From positions 186,001-250,000 of the forward strand of contig NZ_JAUFQV010000032.1 in assembly GCF_030409945.1 (NCBI RefSeq): 64,000 nt of DNA, in the 5' to 3' direction. Below, piece after piece: positions 35,407 to 44,368 of the stretch. Position numbers and translations under genes: made by a program. The stretch's first letter is position 1, and each line of letters opens with the position of its first letter. Source of the DNA: Vibrio tapetis subsp. quintayensis. Lineage in GTDB: Bacteria; Pseudomonadota; Gammaproteobacteria; Enterobacterales; Vibrionaceae. The notes beneath the pieces are model-generated. The model was not told the origin of the DNA and did no database searches. It saw nothing but the letters and a program-made list of their open reading frames with translations.

Positions 35407-36294
35407 ATGGCGATGACTCTTGAACAACTTAATGCCGTTGTAGAAACCGTTGATAAAGGCAGTTTTAAACAAGCCAGTTACCGGTTAGGCAAGCACACTT
35501 CAACCGTTAGCGGGCTCATTGCTAACCTCGAAGCAGAACTTGGGTTGACCTTATTTGAACGCAAACCTCGCTCTCTCGACATTACCCCTCATGGACTTGA
35601 GTTATATGACTATGCGGTTTCAGTAACCCGGGAATGCGAGCATCTTGATATCAAGGCCAGTAGCCTTTTAGAGGGACTGCCGACTACCTTGTCCATCGCG
35701 GTCGATGCCACAGTACAAGGACCAGAAGTTGCCAAAGTCCTCACCCAGTTGATGGAAAAATTTCCGGCATTGGAGTTAAAAGTTCTGACCTGCGACCCAA
35801 TGCAAGTACGCAGCAATGTACTGACTCACCAAGCTGACATTGGTTTCGGCGTTAATTTATTCTCTGGCAATCATGAACTGACGCTTGCCGATGGATTTAG
35901 CTTTAACGTGGTTTGCATTGCCTCACCCACGTTGAACGTAAAAGAACAAATAGTCAGTCTAGATAAGATCCGTGGCCAAAAACAAGTGGCCGCTTTGTTC
36001 ATGAAATAACTCGGACAAACCGATACGCACAACCTCAGTAATCACGTGCTTTACAGTAACGACTTGCGTAGCTCACTCGAGCTGGTGAAACACTCTTCAA
36101 CATGGGCATTACTTCCTGAGTTCTTGTGTAAAGCTGCCATTGATAAAGGCGAAGTAGACCGTTTTTATATCAGCCTGACGGCTTCTAAGCGGCCTAATCA
36201 GTGGACGACAGAAGCGTGTTGGTTATCAGCAAAGCCTAAAAATGCAGCAATGGATTTTTTCTTAGAAAAAGTGACTCAGCTACCTAATTGTTAA
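35407..36294 (+). pseudogene. LysR-family regulator interrupted by an in-frame TAA
   Basis: The N-terminal frame gives 200 residues with the LysR winged helix (EQLNAVVETVDKGSFKQASYRLG; here quoted to G) and the start of the effector domain, ending ALFMK and a TAA at 36007-36009. The same frame then stays open for 94 codons with ordinary LysR C-terminal sequence (SNDLRSSLELVKHSSTWALLP and FFLEKVTQL) and stops at 36294. The whole frame of 296 codons equals a normal LysR length. A single C-to-T change (CAA to TAA) explains it. The gene is probably inactive or yields a truncated DNA-binding form; a sequencing error is the alternative. Confidence 0.85.
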
Positions 36295-36406
36295 TCACAT
36301 TCTATCGGCGCTTTATGTCAACAAAGCGTAAAACCTAAGCGTTAGGTGCAGCCAGCAAACCCTAGATCACAAAATAGGAAAAGGCACTTTATCTAACTAG
36401 CCCTTT

Positions 36407-36456
36407 TATAATACAATAAGTCATATAGTCGAGTTCACGGATAATCCGATGACTCG
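36407..36456 (+). promoter_or_regulatory. Lyase promoter and downstream 27-bp palindrome
   Basis: TATAAT at 36407-36412 is a consensus -10 with a poor -35, suggesting an activator. A 27-bp imperfect palindrome (36430-36456; CGAGT...GGAT-A-ATCC...ACTCG, ten of thirteen pairs) lies in the predicted leader. It may be an operator or an RNA hairpin. AAAAGGG 5 nt before the ATG is the ribosome-binding site. Confidence 0.5.
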
Positions 36457-36483
36457 TTCACTCTGAATTGTAAAAGGGTTCAT

Positions 36484-38562
36484 ATGAGTACAGATAAATC
36501 ATTCGATGCCATTAAGGCCATGAAATTAGAAAACGATACTTCAGCTGGTAACTTAGTTGATTTGCTTCCAATCGAAGTACAAAAGCGCGATTTCGATTTG
36601 GATTTTTTAGATAACTTATCAGAAGCTCGTCCTCGCCTTCTTATTCAATCTGATGACTTGGCGGAATTCAAGGCGAAAGTAAACGCTGACAATTCACATT
36701 GCATGTTCGATGATTTCTTCAATAACTCGACTAAGAAATTCCTTGATACTGCTCCGTATGCAGAGCCACAACCATACCCAGAAGAAACGGTAGGCAAAGC
36801 GTCATTGTGGCGTCCTTACTGGCGTCAAATGTACGTTGATTGCCAAATGGCGATGAACGCAACGCGTAACCTAGCGATTGCAGGTATCGTGAAAGACGAT
36901 GAAGATCTGATTGCAAAAGCAAAAGCCTGGACTCTACAACTGGCTTCTTACGATCCAGACGGCGTAACATCTCGTGGTTACAACGATGAAGCGGCTTTCC
37001 GCGTTATCGCAGCGATGGCATGGGGTTATGATTGGTTACACGGTCACTTTAATGAGGAAGAACTCGCAACGGTTCGTCACGCGCTTGTTACTCGCCTTGA
37101 TGAAATCATGCACCACCTGAAAGTGACGGTTGATCTACTGAACAACCCACTAAACAGCCACGGTGTTCGTTCAATTTCTTCAGCTATCATCCCTACATGT
37201 ATTGCGCTATACCATGACCACCCGAAAGCGGGCGAGTACATTGCATACGCACTAGAATACTACGCGGTACACTACCCACCATGGGGCGGTGAAGATGGCG
37301 GTTGGGCTGAAGGCCCGGACTACTGGAACACACAAACTGCATTCCTAGGCGAAGCGTTTGACCTGCTGAAAGCATACTGTGGCGTAGACATGTTCAACAA
37401 AACATTCTACGAAAACACCGGTGATTTCCCACTTTACTGCATGCCTGTTCACTCTAAGCGCGCGAGCTTTTGTGACCAGTCTTCAATTGGTGATTTCCCA
37501 GGCCTTAAACTGGCATACAACATTAAACACTACGCAGGTGTTAACCAAAAGCCAGAGTACGTTTGGTACTACAACCAACTGAAAGGACGTGATACTGAAG
37601 CGCACACGAAATTCTACAACTTCGGTTGGTGGGACTTCGGTTACGACGATCTTCGCTTCAACATCCTTTGGGATGCACCAGAAGAGAAAGCGCCGTCAAA
37701 CGATCCACTGTTGAAAGTATTCCCTATCACAGGTTGGGCTGCATTCCACAACAAGATGACTGAACGCGAAGAACACATCCACATGGTATTTAAGTGTTCT
37801 CCATTTGGCTCTATCAGCCACTCGCACGGTGACCAAAACGCTTTCACACTGCACGCGTTTGGTGAAACACTGGCGTCTATCACTGGTTACTACGGTGGTT
37901 TCGGTGTAGACATGCACACGAAATGGCGTCGTCACACGTTCTCTAAAAACCTGCCTCTATTCGGTGGCAAAGGCCAATACGGCGAGAACAAGAACACAGG
38001 CTACGAAGGCCACCAAGATCGCTTCTGTATTGAAGCTGGCGGCAACATCTCTGACTACGATACTGAATCTGACGTTAAGATGGTTGAAGGTGATGCAACG
38101 GCTTCGTACAAATACTTCGTACCAGAAATCGAATCTTACAAGCGTAAGATCTGGTTTGTACAAGGTAAAGTATTCGTAATGCAAGACAAGGCAACGCTTT
38201 CTGAAGAGAAAGACATGACTTGGTTAATGCACACGACTTACGCGAATGAAGTGGCAGACAAGTCATTCACTATCCGTGGTGAAAACGCACACCTAGACGT
38301 AAACTTCATCAATGCATCTCAAGACAACATTACATCAGTGAAGAATGTTGAAGGGTTCGGCGACGTAGACCCGTACGAGTTCCAAGATTTGGAAATCCAC
38401 CGTCACGTTGAAGTTGAATTCAAACCGTCTAAAGAGCACGACATCCTGACTCTGCTTGTTCCTAATAAGAACAACGGCGAGCAAGTTGAAGTGTCTCACA
38501 AGTTAGTAGGCAATACGCTTGAACTAACCGTAGACGGCGAAACGGTGACTATCGAGCTTTAA
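36484..38562 (+). CDS. Heparinase II/III-type oligouronate lyase (probable oligoalginate lyase)
   Basis: A 692-residue protein without a signal peptide, so cytoplasmic. The N-terminal half is an alpha-helical toroid of the DUF4962/heparinase II/III type (RPRLLIQSDDLAEFKAKV, AAFRVIAAMAWGYDWL, PLNSHGVRSISSAIIP with the Asn/His pair typical of the active site). The C-terminal half is a beta-sandwich with SHSHGDQNAFTLHAFGE and GYYGGFGVDMHTKWR. This is the layout of PL15/PL17 exo-lyases, which cut oligo-uronates to monomeric unsaturated sugars. Alginate is likely in a marine Vibrio, but glycosaminoglycan or ulvan fragments are not excluded. Codon use looks strongly biased, which suggests high expression. 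Confidence 0.72.
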   Translation: MSTDKSFDAIKAMKLENDTSAGNLVDLLPIEVQKRDFDLDFLDNLSEARPRLLIQSDDLAEFKAKVNADNSHCMFDDFFNNSTKKFLDTAPYAEPQPYPEETVGKASLWRPYWRQMYVDCQMAMNATRNLAIAGIVKDDEDLIAKAKAWTLQLASYDPDGVTSRGYNDEAAFRVIAAMAWGYDWLHGHFNEEELATVRHALVTRLDEIMHHLKVTVDLLNNPLNSHGVRSISSAIIPTCIALYHDHPKAGEYIAYALEYYAVHYPPWGGEDGGWAEGPDYWNTQTAFLGEAFDLLKAYCGVDMFNKTFYENTGDFPLYCMPVHSKRASFCDQSSIGDFPGLKLAYNIKHYAGVNQKPEYVWYYNQLKGRDTEAHTKFYNFGWWDFGYDDLRFNILWDAPEEKAPSNDPLLKVFPITGWAAFHNKMTEREEHIHMVFKCSPFGSISHSHGDQNAFTLHAFGETLASITGYYGGFGVDMHTKWRRHTFSKNLPLFGGKGQYGENKNTGYEGHQDRFCIEAGGNISDYDTESDVKMVEGDATASYKYFVPEIESYKRKIWFVQGKVFVMQDKATLSEEKDMTWLMHTTYANEVADKSFTIRGENAHLDVNFINASQDNITSVKNVEGFGDVDPYEFQDLEIHRHVEVEFKPSKEHDILTLLVPNKNNGEQVEVSHKLVGNTLELTVDGETVTIEL

Positions 38563-38590
38563 TAACCGCTTATTCGGTGACTAACATTTA

Positions 38591-38620
38591 GGCCCAACCT
38601 ATGTAGGTTGGGCCTTTTTT
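38591..38620 (+). terminator. Terminator after the lyase gene
   Basis: GGCCCAACCTA and TAGGTTGGGCC pair around a short TG loop and are followed by TTTTTT, 28 bp past the stop. Confidence 0.93.
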
Positions 38621-38712
38621 ATTACCCTCACTGAAATTTCTTCGTCAACACCTTGCCAGCAAACGCCAAGTAACCCAGTATTGAAGTAACCACACAATGG
38701 AATCAGCACATC

Positions 38713-39363
38713 ATGCTCAATATGGACTTCTCTCAACGATTGGTTATTCCAACGAAAAGTGAACCATGGCAACCAAGCCCTGCGAACGGGGTGTGGCGAA
38801 AACCACTCGAACGTGAAGCCAAAGAATCGGGCCACACCACGAGCATTGTAAAATACGAAGCAGGCTGTGCTTTTTCTAGTCATCCCCACCCTTTTGGCGA
38901 AGAGATCTACGTCATCGAGGGTGTATTTTCAGATGAACATGGCGACTACCCTGCAGGCACTTACTTAAGAAATCCTCCTAATAGCCATCATGCTCCTTTT
39001 AGCAAGCAAGGCTGCACTATCTTTGTGAAGCTCAACCAGTTCAGTCTAGGCGACTCCAAAGAAGTGCGCATTAATACTCTTGAAACAAGCTGGCGCGACG
39101 GGATCGGTGGGTTAAAAGTAATGCCTTTGCATAGTTTTGACACTGAGCAAGTAGCCTTGGTCAAGTGGCCTAAAAATGAAACGTTCCAACCCCATTCTCA
39201 TTTTGGTGGTGAAGAAATACTGGTTCTGTCAGGCACGTTTCAAGATGAACACGGCAGTTACCCAACAAGCACTTGGATTCGTAGCCCAGATAACAGCGTC
39301 CACCACCCGTTTGTTACGGAAGAAACCACGATCCTTGTAAAAACAGGGCATTTGGGCGTTTAA
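38713..39363 (+). CDS. Double-cupin protein (ChrR-like)
   Basis: A 216-residue protein built of two cupin modules. Each has the metal-binding first motif: FSSHPHPFGEEIYVIEG in module 1 and FQPHSHFGGEEILVLSG in module 2, with matching second motifs (PNSHHAPF and DNSVHHPF). Both sites keep His, His, Glu and His. This resembles the ChrR-like cupin_7 family, which includes zinc proteins and some oxygenases; it is not the short single cupin KdgF. No strong ribosome-binding site marks the start; ATG codons at 38713 and 38722 are both possible. The lyase terminator separates it from the lyase. Confidence 0.75.
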   Translation: MLNMDFSQRLVIPTKSEPWQPSPANGVWRKPLEREAKESGHTTSIVKYEAGCAFSSHPHPFGEEIYVIEGVFSDEHGDYPAGTYLRNPPNSHHAPFSKQGCTIFVKLNQFSLGDSKEVRINTLETSWRDGIGGLKVMPLHSFDTEQVALVKWPKNETFQPHSHFGGEEILVLSGTFQDEHGSYPTSTWIRSPDNSVHHPFVTEETTILVKTGHLGV

Positions 39364-39535
39364 ATTTCGGCGCACCAAAGTCAATTCGACCAAGTGATAG
39401 CGTTCTTGTTCCACCTATTAGTTGCGTTTCCTAGTCAACCGTAAGCGCTTCCAGAAGTTCGAGAGCTACGAATTTAAAACCGTTAACTGGGTAGGTATTT
39501 CAGCGGCCGCCGCGCAAACAGCGTAAGGGACAACA

Positions 39536-40813
39536 ATGACCTCATTACTGATAAAAAACGCCAAACTTCAACACAAAGACGGTTTATTCCAGATCTTGGT
39601 AGAAGACGGTCAATTCAAAACCGTTTGTGATAACGCAGTAACGCTAGAACACAACGGCGAAGTACTCGACGCGGAGTGTGGCCTAGCCATTGCCCCGTTT
39701 TGTGAACCCCACGTACACCTAGATACGACTCAAACGGCAGGTGAACCAAGCTGGAACATCTCAGGCACATTATTTGAAGGCATCGAGCGTTGGTCAGAGC
39801 GCAAACAAACCCTTTCAATAGAAGACGTAAAAACGCGCGCCATGCAAACCCTTAAATGGCAAATTGCTAACGGTATTCAGCATGTGCGTACTCACGTAGA
39901 TGTCTCCGATCCGACGCTTGTCGCGCTAAAAGCCATGATTGAAGTGCGCGAAGAAATGAAGGAGTGGGTCGATATTCAAATCGTCGCGTTCCCACAAGAA
40001 GGCATCTTGTCTTATCCAAATGGCAAAGAACTGCTGGAAGAAGCCGTGCAGCTCGGCGCTGACGTCATTGGTGCCATCCCTCACTTCGAATTCACCCGTG
40101 AATACGGCATTGAGTCTTTGCATTATGTGTTCGAACTGGCGCAAAAATACGACCGCTTGATAGATGTACACTGTGACGAGATTGATGATGAACAATCGCG
40201 CTTTGTCGAAACCCTTGCCGCGCTGGCGCACAAGTTCAACATTGGTGACAGGGTAACAGCCAGCCACACAACAGCGATGCACTCTTACAATGGCGCCTAC
40301 GCTTCGCGCTTGTTCCGTTTATTAAAAATGTCTGGCATTAGCTTTGTTGCTAACCCATTGGTCAACATCCATCTACAGGGCCGTTTCGACGACTACCCAA
40401 AACGCCGTGGTGTAACACGCGTAAAAGAGATGCTAGCCGCCGACATTAACGTCTGCTTTGGTCACGACGATGTATTTGACCCATGGTATCCACTAGGTAC
40501 CGCTAACATGCTTCAAGTGCTGCACATGGGGCTACATGTATGCCAAGTCATGGGTTACGACCAAATCAACCAATCGCTTGACCTGATCAGCACTAACTCT
40601 GCTCGTACACTGAACATTCAAGACCGTTACGGTATTGAAGAAGGCAAACCGGGCAGCTTAATCATTCTGCCGGCTGAAAATGGTTTCGATGCCGTTCGTC
40701 GCCAAACGCCAGTGCGCTACTCTATCCGCCACGGTAAAGTCATTGCTGAAACGAAGCCTGCACAAACGCAGATTTGTTTGGGTGAGACTGAGGAAGTGGA
40801 TTTTAGGAGATAG
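39536..40813 (+). CDS. codA: Cytosine deaminase
   Basis: A 425-residue amidohydrolase that converts cytosine to uracil and ammonia. The motifs are those of E. coli CodA: CEPHVHLDTTQTAG (His59, His61), VHCDEIDDEQSRF (metal His and catalytic Glu), ASHTTAMHSYNG, and CFGHDDVFDPWYPLG (metal Asp). NSARTLNIQDRYGIEEGKPGS is the usual C-terminal turn. AAGGGA precedes the ATG. In E. coli codB lies directly upstream; here codB is about 30 kb away beside a GGDEF gene. A 7-bp tandem repeat starts at the stop codon. Confidence 0.95.
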   Translation: MTSLLIKNAKLQHKDGLFQILVEDGQFKTVCDNAVTLEHNGEVLDAECGLAIAPFCEPHVHLDTTQTAGEPSWNISGTLFEGIERWSERKQTLSIEDVKTRAMQTLKWQIANGIQHVRTHVDVSDPTLVALKAMIEVREEMKEWVDIQIVAFPQEGILSYPNGKELLEEAVQLGADVIGAIPHFEFTREYGIESLHYVFELAQKYDRLIDVHCDEIDDEQSRFVETLAALAHKFNIGDRVTASHTTAMHSYNGAYASRLFRLLKMSGISFVANPLVNIHLQGRFDDYPKRRGVTRVKEMLAADINVCFGHDDVFDPWYPLGTANMLQVLHMGLHVCQVMGYDQINQSLDLISTNSARTLNIQDRYGIEEGKPGSLIILPAENGFDAVRRQTPVRYSIRHGKVIAETKPAQTQICLGETEEVDFRR

Positions 40814-40881
40814 GCTACAGGCTACAGGCTACAGGCTACAGGCTACAGGCTACAGGCTACAGGCTACAGGCTACAGGCTAC
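40812..40881. repeat. Tandem repeat of AGGCTAC, ten exact copies
   Basis: Ten perfect head-to-tail copies of the heptamer AGGCTAC, plus a partial AGGC, start inside the codA TAG stop codon. Because 7 is not a multiple of 3, all frames are cycled; one frame through it reads repeated LQATGYR. Perfect identity implies recent expansion by slippage. It lies between codA and its terminator, in the transcript's 3' end. Confidence 0.97.
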
Positions 40882-40900
40882 AGGCACAAAAGACTAAAAG

Positions 40901-40926
40901 AGCTGGTACTTGAGTGCCAGCTTTTT
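40901..40926 (+). terminator. codA terminator
   Basis: AGCTGGTACT and AGTGCCAGCT pair (one G-U) around TG and are followed by TTTTT. It lies just after the heptamer repeat. Confidence 0.85.
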
Positions 40927-41086
40927 CGTTTGATACTAAGGACTTACTCAAGAGATAATACGTTAATAATAGATATTTCCCATTTCAAAGCAGTAACGCT
41001 AGTATATAGAGGCTTTCTGCCCTGCTATTGGGATAAGATGGTCTTTAGGAGCACTTTGAAGGCTCTTTTCTTTTTTGGAGCAATAC

Positions 41087-41365
41087 ATGTCACTGAGCAA
41101 AACTAAAACATCATTCTATCGACGTATTTTCATAGCACACTTAATAGACAACGGCTTTAATACCCTACCCAAAATTCAAGACGAAATCATAATTCCTCGT
41201 AGAACGGCCCAAGACACCATCGCAGCGCTTGAAGAATTAGATATTGATTGCCAATTCACTGGCGCACTAAAAAACGGCCACTACCAGATTGTCTCTTGGG
41301 GGCCGTTTAATAAAACATGGGTCAACGAGAATATCGCTCACATTAGAGCAGCGCTAGGCTATTAG
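41087..41365 (+). CDS. Small helix-turn-helix protein
   Basis: A 92-residue soluble protein with a winged-helix-like segment: SFYRRIFIAHLIDNGFNTLPKIQDE, then IPRRTAQDTIAALEELDI as the candidate recognition region (quoted in parts). It is followed by a short basic strand and a C-terminal helix. Probably a DNA-binding regulator of the small Vibrio/Enterobacteria HTH type. GGAG 6 nt before the ATG at 41087 fixes the start. A possible TTG-initiated 16-codon leader (MKALFFFGAI...) at 41056 overlaps the start and is speculative. Confidence 0.72.
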   Translation: MSLSKTKTSFYRRIFIAHLIDNGFNTLPKIQDEIIIPRRTAQDTIAALEELDIDCQFTGALKNGHYQIVSWGPFNKTWVNENIAHIRAALGY

Positions 41366-41399
41366 GCTGTACCACGCTATGTTCGCATGAGGTGAGCAA

Positions 41400-42008
41400 T
41401 CAAGAATACGGCTGCCTGATAATCGTCTTTAGGTTTTCAGGCTTTGTGCGGCGAAAATCCGAAAGGTAGATCTCGTGGTGCTTACCTGCTAATTGGTTCC
41501 CATTACTTTCGATGAAACGATGCACTCGCTCAACCGTTGGTCCTTCTTCCGAAAATGGGCCAATGTGCATCGTTTGTGCGCAAGAGCCTTCCGTGAAGGC
41601 TTCAAAGCGGAGCTTATCCACTGAAGCCAGCTTTTTCTTAGTACGCACTTGCTCAATCGCTTCACCAACCAGTGCTTTCGTAATGTAACTTGGCTGCATG
41701 ATCATCAAGGTCCACTTCCAGTTGGCTTTGTTATCTGCAATAAAATCGGCCATATCATCAGCCCACCAAAGGCCTTCTAATGGCAATACGCCGTAATCAA
41801 CCGCGATGTCTCCTTTCTTAATCATAAACTTGAGGGTATAAGAAACCGAGTAGAGCGCTTCTATGGCGATACCAAACGATTCAGAACCTGGTTCGCCCAA
41901 GCCATCTATCATTAAAAAGTTCATTTCAGGAACATCCACCGCCACCTCATTTTTTGCCGATGGACGGTATAAGTGCTTTAGTTCTTTTTTAAAATCGATT
42001 TTAGACAT
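41400..42008 (-). CDS. GyrI-like small-molecule-binding protein
   Basis: A 202-residue cytoplasmic protein of the GyrI-like family. It has the N-terminal MNFLMIDGLGEPGSESF, GIAIEALYSVSYTLKFMIKK, WKWTLMIMQPSYIT and the late CAQTMHIGPFSEEGPTVERV with the conserved Glu seen in this fold. Such proteins bind hydrophobic or cationic compounds or hydrolyse cyclopropanoid toxins. AGGTGG precedes the ATG. It is convergent with the HTH gene at 41087. Confidence 0.82.
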   Translation of the reverse strand: MSKIDFKKELKHLYRPSAKNEVAVDVPEMNFLMIDGLGEPGSESFGIAIEALYSVSYTLKFMIKKGDIAVDYGVLPLEGLWWADDMADFIADNKANWKWTLMIMQPSYITKALVGEAIEQVRTKKKLASVDKLRFEAFTEGSCAQTMHIGPFSEEGPTVERVHRFIESNGNQLAGKHHEIYLSDFRRTKPENLKTIIRQPYS

Positions 42009-42401
42009 AGCGCCACCTAAGAAAATGAGATTAACGTCATTTTAGCATGGCTTACTTCGCAGAGCTCTCGGTAAGCTTCAGCTTTCCAAAGCTCAACCTT
42101 CATCGCTCGAACCTAATGCCATCAATTGCTTATTGCCATGACAGTTCACGACAAATAAAGACAAAAAACCGACAGACATGTCTGTTTTTTTTACTTTATT
42201 CTCAACAACGTACATCTGAAATATAGGATGTTATCTTGAAGCTTTTCTCAGCGTCAATCCTGTCACCGTGAGTATTGGCCATATCATTTAACCGCCGACT
42301 CAGGCTCAAGGTTAGATTTAGGCTCGCAATTAAATTTATTAAAAATGAGAAACAAGCCTATTGGTCACTAAGCATTGATTTAGCAATTGTAAGGAAAGAA
42401 A
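42009..42401. other. 393-bp region with a perfect 14-bp palindrome
   Basis: ACAGACATGTCTGT (42172-42185) is a perfect loopless palindrome followed by eight T residues. It may be a regulator site; as a terminator its stem would need an internal loop. AAGGAAAG before 42402 is a ribosome-binding site. No other feature was seen. Confidence 0.5.
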
Positions 42402-44318
42402 ATGACAGCACCCAACAGCGACTGTTTGGCCTTTGACCATTCGATGATCCAAAAATCTAATGGCGATTTTCTACCACCCTCTGTATGCAGTACCAACATC
42501 GGTAACTGGCTTAAAAAACTCCAAAGTGCATTTGGTAAAAAGCAGGCCAGCCGAGCAATTCCTTATATTCAAAAAGGCATCGATACGATTTATTCGGAAC
42601 TTGAGGCGATGCGCTATCGGCTCTACCAAAAATCAAGTAAAAGCTACGGCTATGGTGTAGCCGACATCACAGACGAGCCACTATGGATCATTCTTGTAGG
42701 CCAAGTCAGTCGCAATTTTTCAAGTATCGTGAAAATTGTGCATCCAAGCAAAACCCCTAATGAAGCGATACGTTCGAAGCACATCAACCGCACTTTTTCG
42801 AGTTTTTTTGAGCAAAAAAGAACCTTATTGCAACATTTACAAGGCGGCATCGCCAAGAGCGGTGAGCTAGGTCGACTACAGGCACAAATTTTAGATGGTC
42901 AAGTTGAATCACTGAAAAAAGCTTACGATACCCACGAACACCTTGACGAAAATATCTGGCTTATCCTCAACGACTGTCATAAAAAACAGCAATTACTACA
43001 AATGAGCCGAGGCGCGGGCAAAACATCAACCGCAGAAGCAAAAGGCAGCATCAAAGATGGCTCTGCGGTAATGGATGTAAGTGGAGAGCTGTTCTCAGAA
43101 GCAAAGATCAAATTTGAGAAAACGTGGGACTTTGGAGCCATGCGAAATGAGCTTGAAGCCACCATGAGTGTCGGCGCCAAGCTTTCGTATCAAGATAAGG
43201 CGCACATTAACTTAGGTACCGGTGGCGGTGCAACCTACAAAAAGGGCACGCCGGGTAAAGCTGAAATTGGTAATGTTTCTATGGCTGGAGTCAACACCAG
43301 CCTACCAAAACAAACCAACTTCAGTGACGCTGAACTAGAAAACAGAAATGGATTTGTACCCATCCAACTCATCCCAGGTGTGGATATTGGTATTGATGCT
43401 TTCCTTGCTATTGAGGCTGGGCTAAAAGTCACCGTCACCCACCAACTAACCATCGGCCAGATCATGTCGATGAAAAACGAAGCAGAGCTATTTGTTGGTG
43501 CCGAAGTCAAAGGGCAAATTAAAGGCGGTATCAATACCAGCAACATCATGGGGGCCGATGAAGTGTTTGTTGGATCCATTAGTGGTGGTGCCTTCATTGG
43601 AGCCAAAGCCAAAGGCTCTAGCACCGTAACATTCATGGCGCGAGGCATTAATGCAGTTTCTGCTCAAGTCAGTGGTGCAGTATCTGCAGGCGCTGGGATC
43701 AACGGAACAGTAGAATCAATTGTTCGTCGCTCTGGTGACATCAAATTCCGCATGGCTGCAGGCGCAACGGCGGGCATTGGGGCAGACGTCGATTTCAACA
43801 CAACAGTAAACCCAATGTTGTTCAAGGTGATTTTATGGGATCATCTTGCTCACTACTTCACCACCCAAGCTTACCAAGATCGTACTAACGCCAAGATGGA
43901 CTTCAAAGTGAACTGTATAGTGCTCACTCGCTGTGATGACAAACTGGTAAGTTACCTGAATCAAATTCGTTGCGATTACAACACACTGGCAGAAATGCTT
44001 TGGCGCTTACCTGCTGACGCACACACCAGTGTTGTCGCTGGTGTATCCGTGTTACACGACCCGATCGTCAAACCAAGCGATGCCAGCATTCAGCAACACC
44101 TTACTTCGGTTGGCGTTGCCGACGATGAATACCTTTACGACGAGGATGAAATGACCAATGCAGAGCTTGGCATCGTTCATGGTGCTCAAACACTGCAATC
44201 ACAAAACAAAACAGAGAAGCAGGCGAAGAAAGCACAATCAAAAGGCAAACGACTGAAAAGAAAACTCAAAGGCCTCTTGGTACTTCCACCTCAACCCGAA
44301 TCGAAGCAGGCCGCTTAA
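42402..44318 (+). CDS. Large protein of unknown function next to toxin/immunity-like genes
   Basis: I do not recognise this 638-residue protein. Residues 1-200 are mostly helical. Residues about 205-480 are Gly/Ala/Ser-rich and alternate short beta strands and turns, with recurring phrases such as AKGSIKDG, VGAEVKGQIKGG, ISGGAFIGAKAKGS and SAQVSGAVSAGAG. A helical region follows, with WDHLAHYFTTQAY, then a highly basic tail (EKQAKKAQSKGKRLKRKLKG). There is no signal peptide. The ribosome-binding site AAGGAAAG is good. The layout recalls large secreted effectors or polymorphic-toxin carriers, and it is convergent with the membrane-toxin-like cassette. Secretion or toxicity is inference only. 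Confidence 0.7.
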   Translation: MTAPNSDCLAFDHSMIQKSNGDFLPPSVCSTNIGNWLKKLQSAFGKKQASRAIPYIQKGIDTIYSELEAMRYRLYQKSSKSYGYGVADITDEPLWIILVGQVSRNFSSIVKIVHPSKTPNEAIRSKHINRTFSSFFEQKRTLLQHLQGGIAKSGELGRLQAQILDGQVESLKKAYDTHEHLDENIWLILNDCHKKQQLLQMSRGAGKTSTAEAKGSIKDGSAVMDVSGELFSEAKIKFEKTWDFGAMRNELEATMSVGAKLSYQDKAHINLGTGGGATYKKGTPGKAEIGNVSMAGVNTSLPKQTNFSDAELENRNGFVPIQLIPGVDIGIDAFLAIEAGLKVTVTHQLTIGQIMSMKNEAELFVGAEVKGQIKGGINTSNIMGADEVFVGSISGGAFIGAKAKGSSTVTFMARGINAVSAQVSGAVSAGAGINGTVESIVRRSGDIKFRMAAGATAGIGADVDFNTTVNPMLFKVILWDHLAHYFTTQAYQDRTNAKMDFKVNCIVLTRCDDKLVSYLNQIRCDYNTLAEMLWRLPADAHTSVVAGVSVLHDPIVKPSDASIQQHLTSVGVADDEYLYDEDEMTNAELGIVHGAQTLQSQNKTEKQAKKAQSKGKRLKRKLKGLLVLPPQPESKQAA

Positions 44319-44368
44319 CACCGCATTAAAAGAAATTGCTCTTGTCGTCACGCTATTGGCGACAAGAG

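Noticed and set aside
36046..36294. Separate 82-residue protein starting after the LysR stop
   Set aside because: It is in the same frame as the LysR gene, has no ribosome-binding site and reads as the missing LysR C-terminus.
40812..40884. CRISPR array
   Set aside because: The heptamers are contiguous with no spacers, and no cas gene is present.
40680..40913. 77-residue protein with LQATGYR repeats
   Set aside because: It is an out-of-frame reading of the codA end and the 7-bp tandem repeat.
42172..42192. Terminator at the ACAGACATGTCTGT palindrome
   Set aside because: The palindrome has no loop and no transcript of a called gene ends just before it; listed only as a palindrome.
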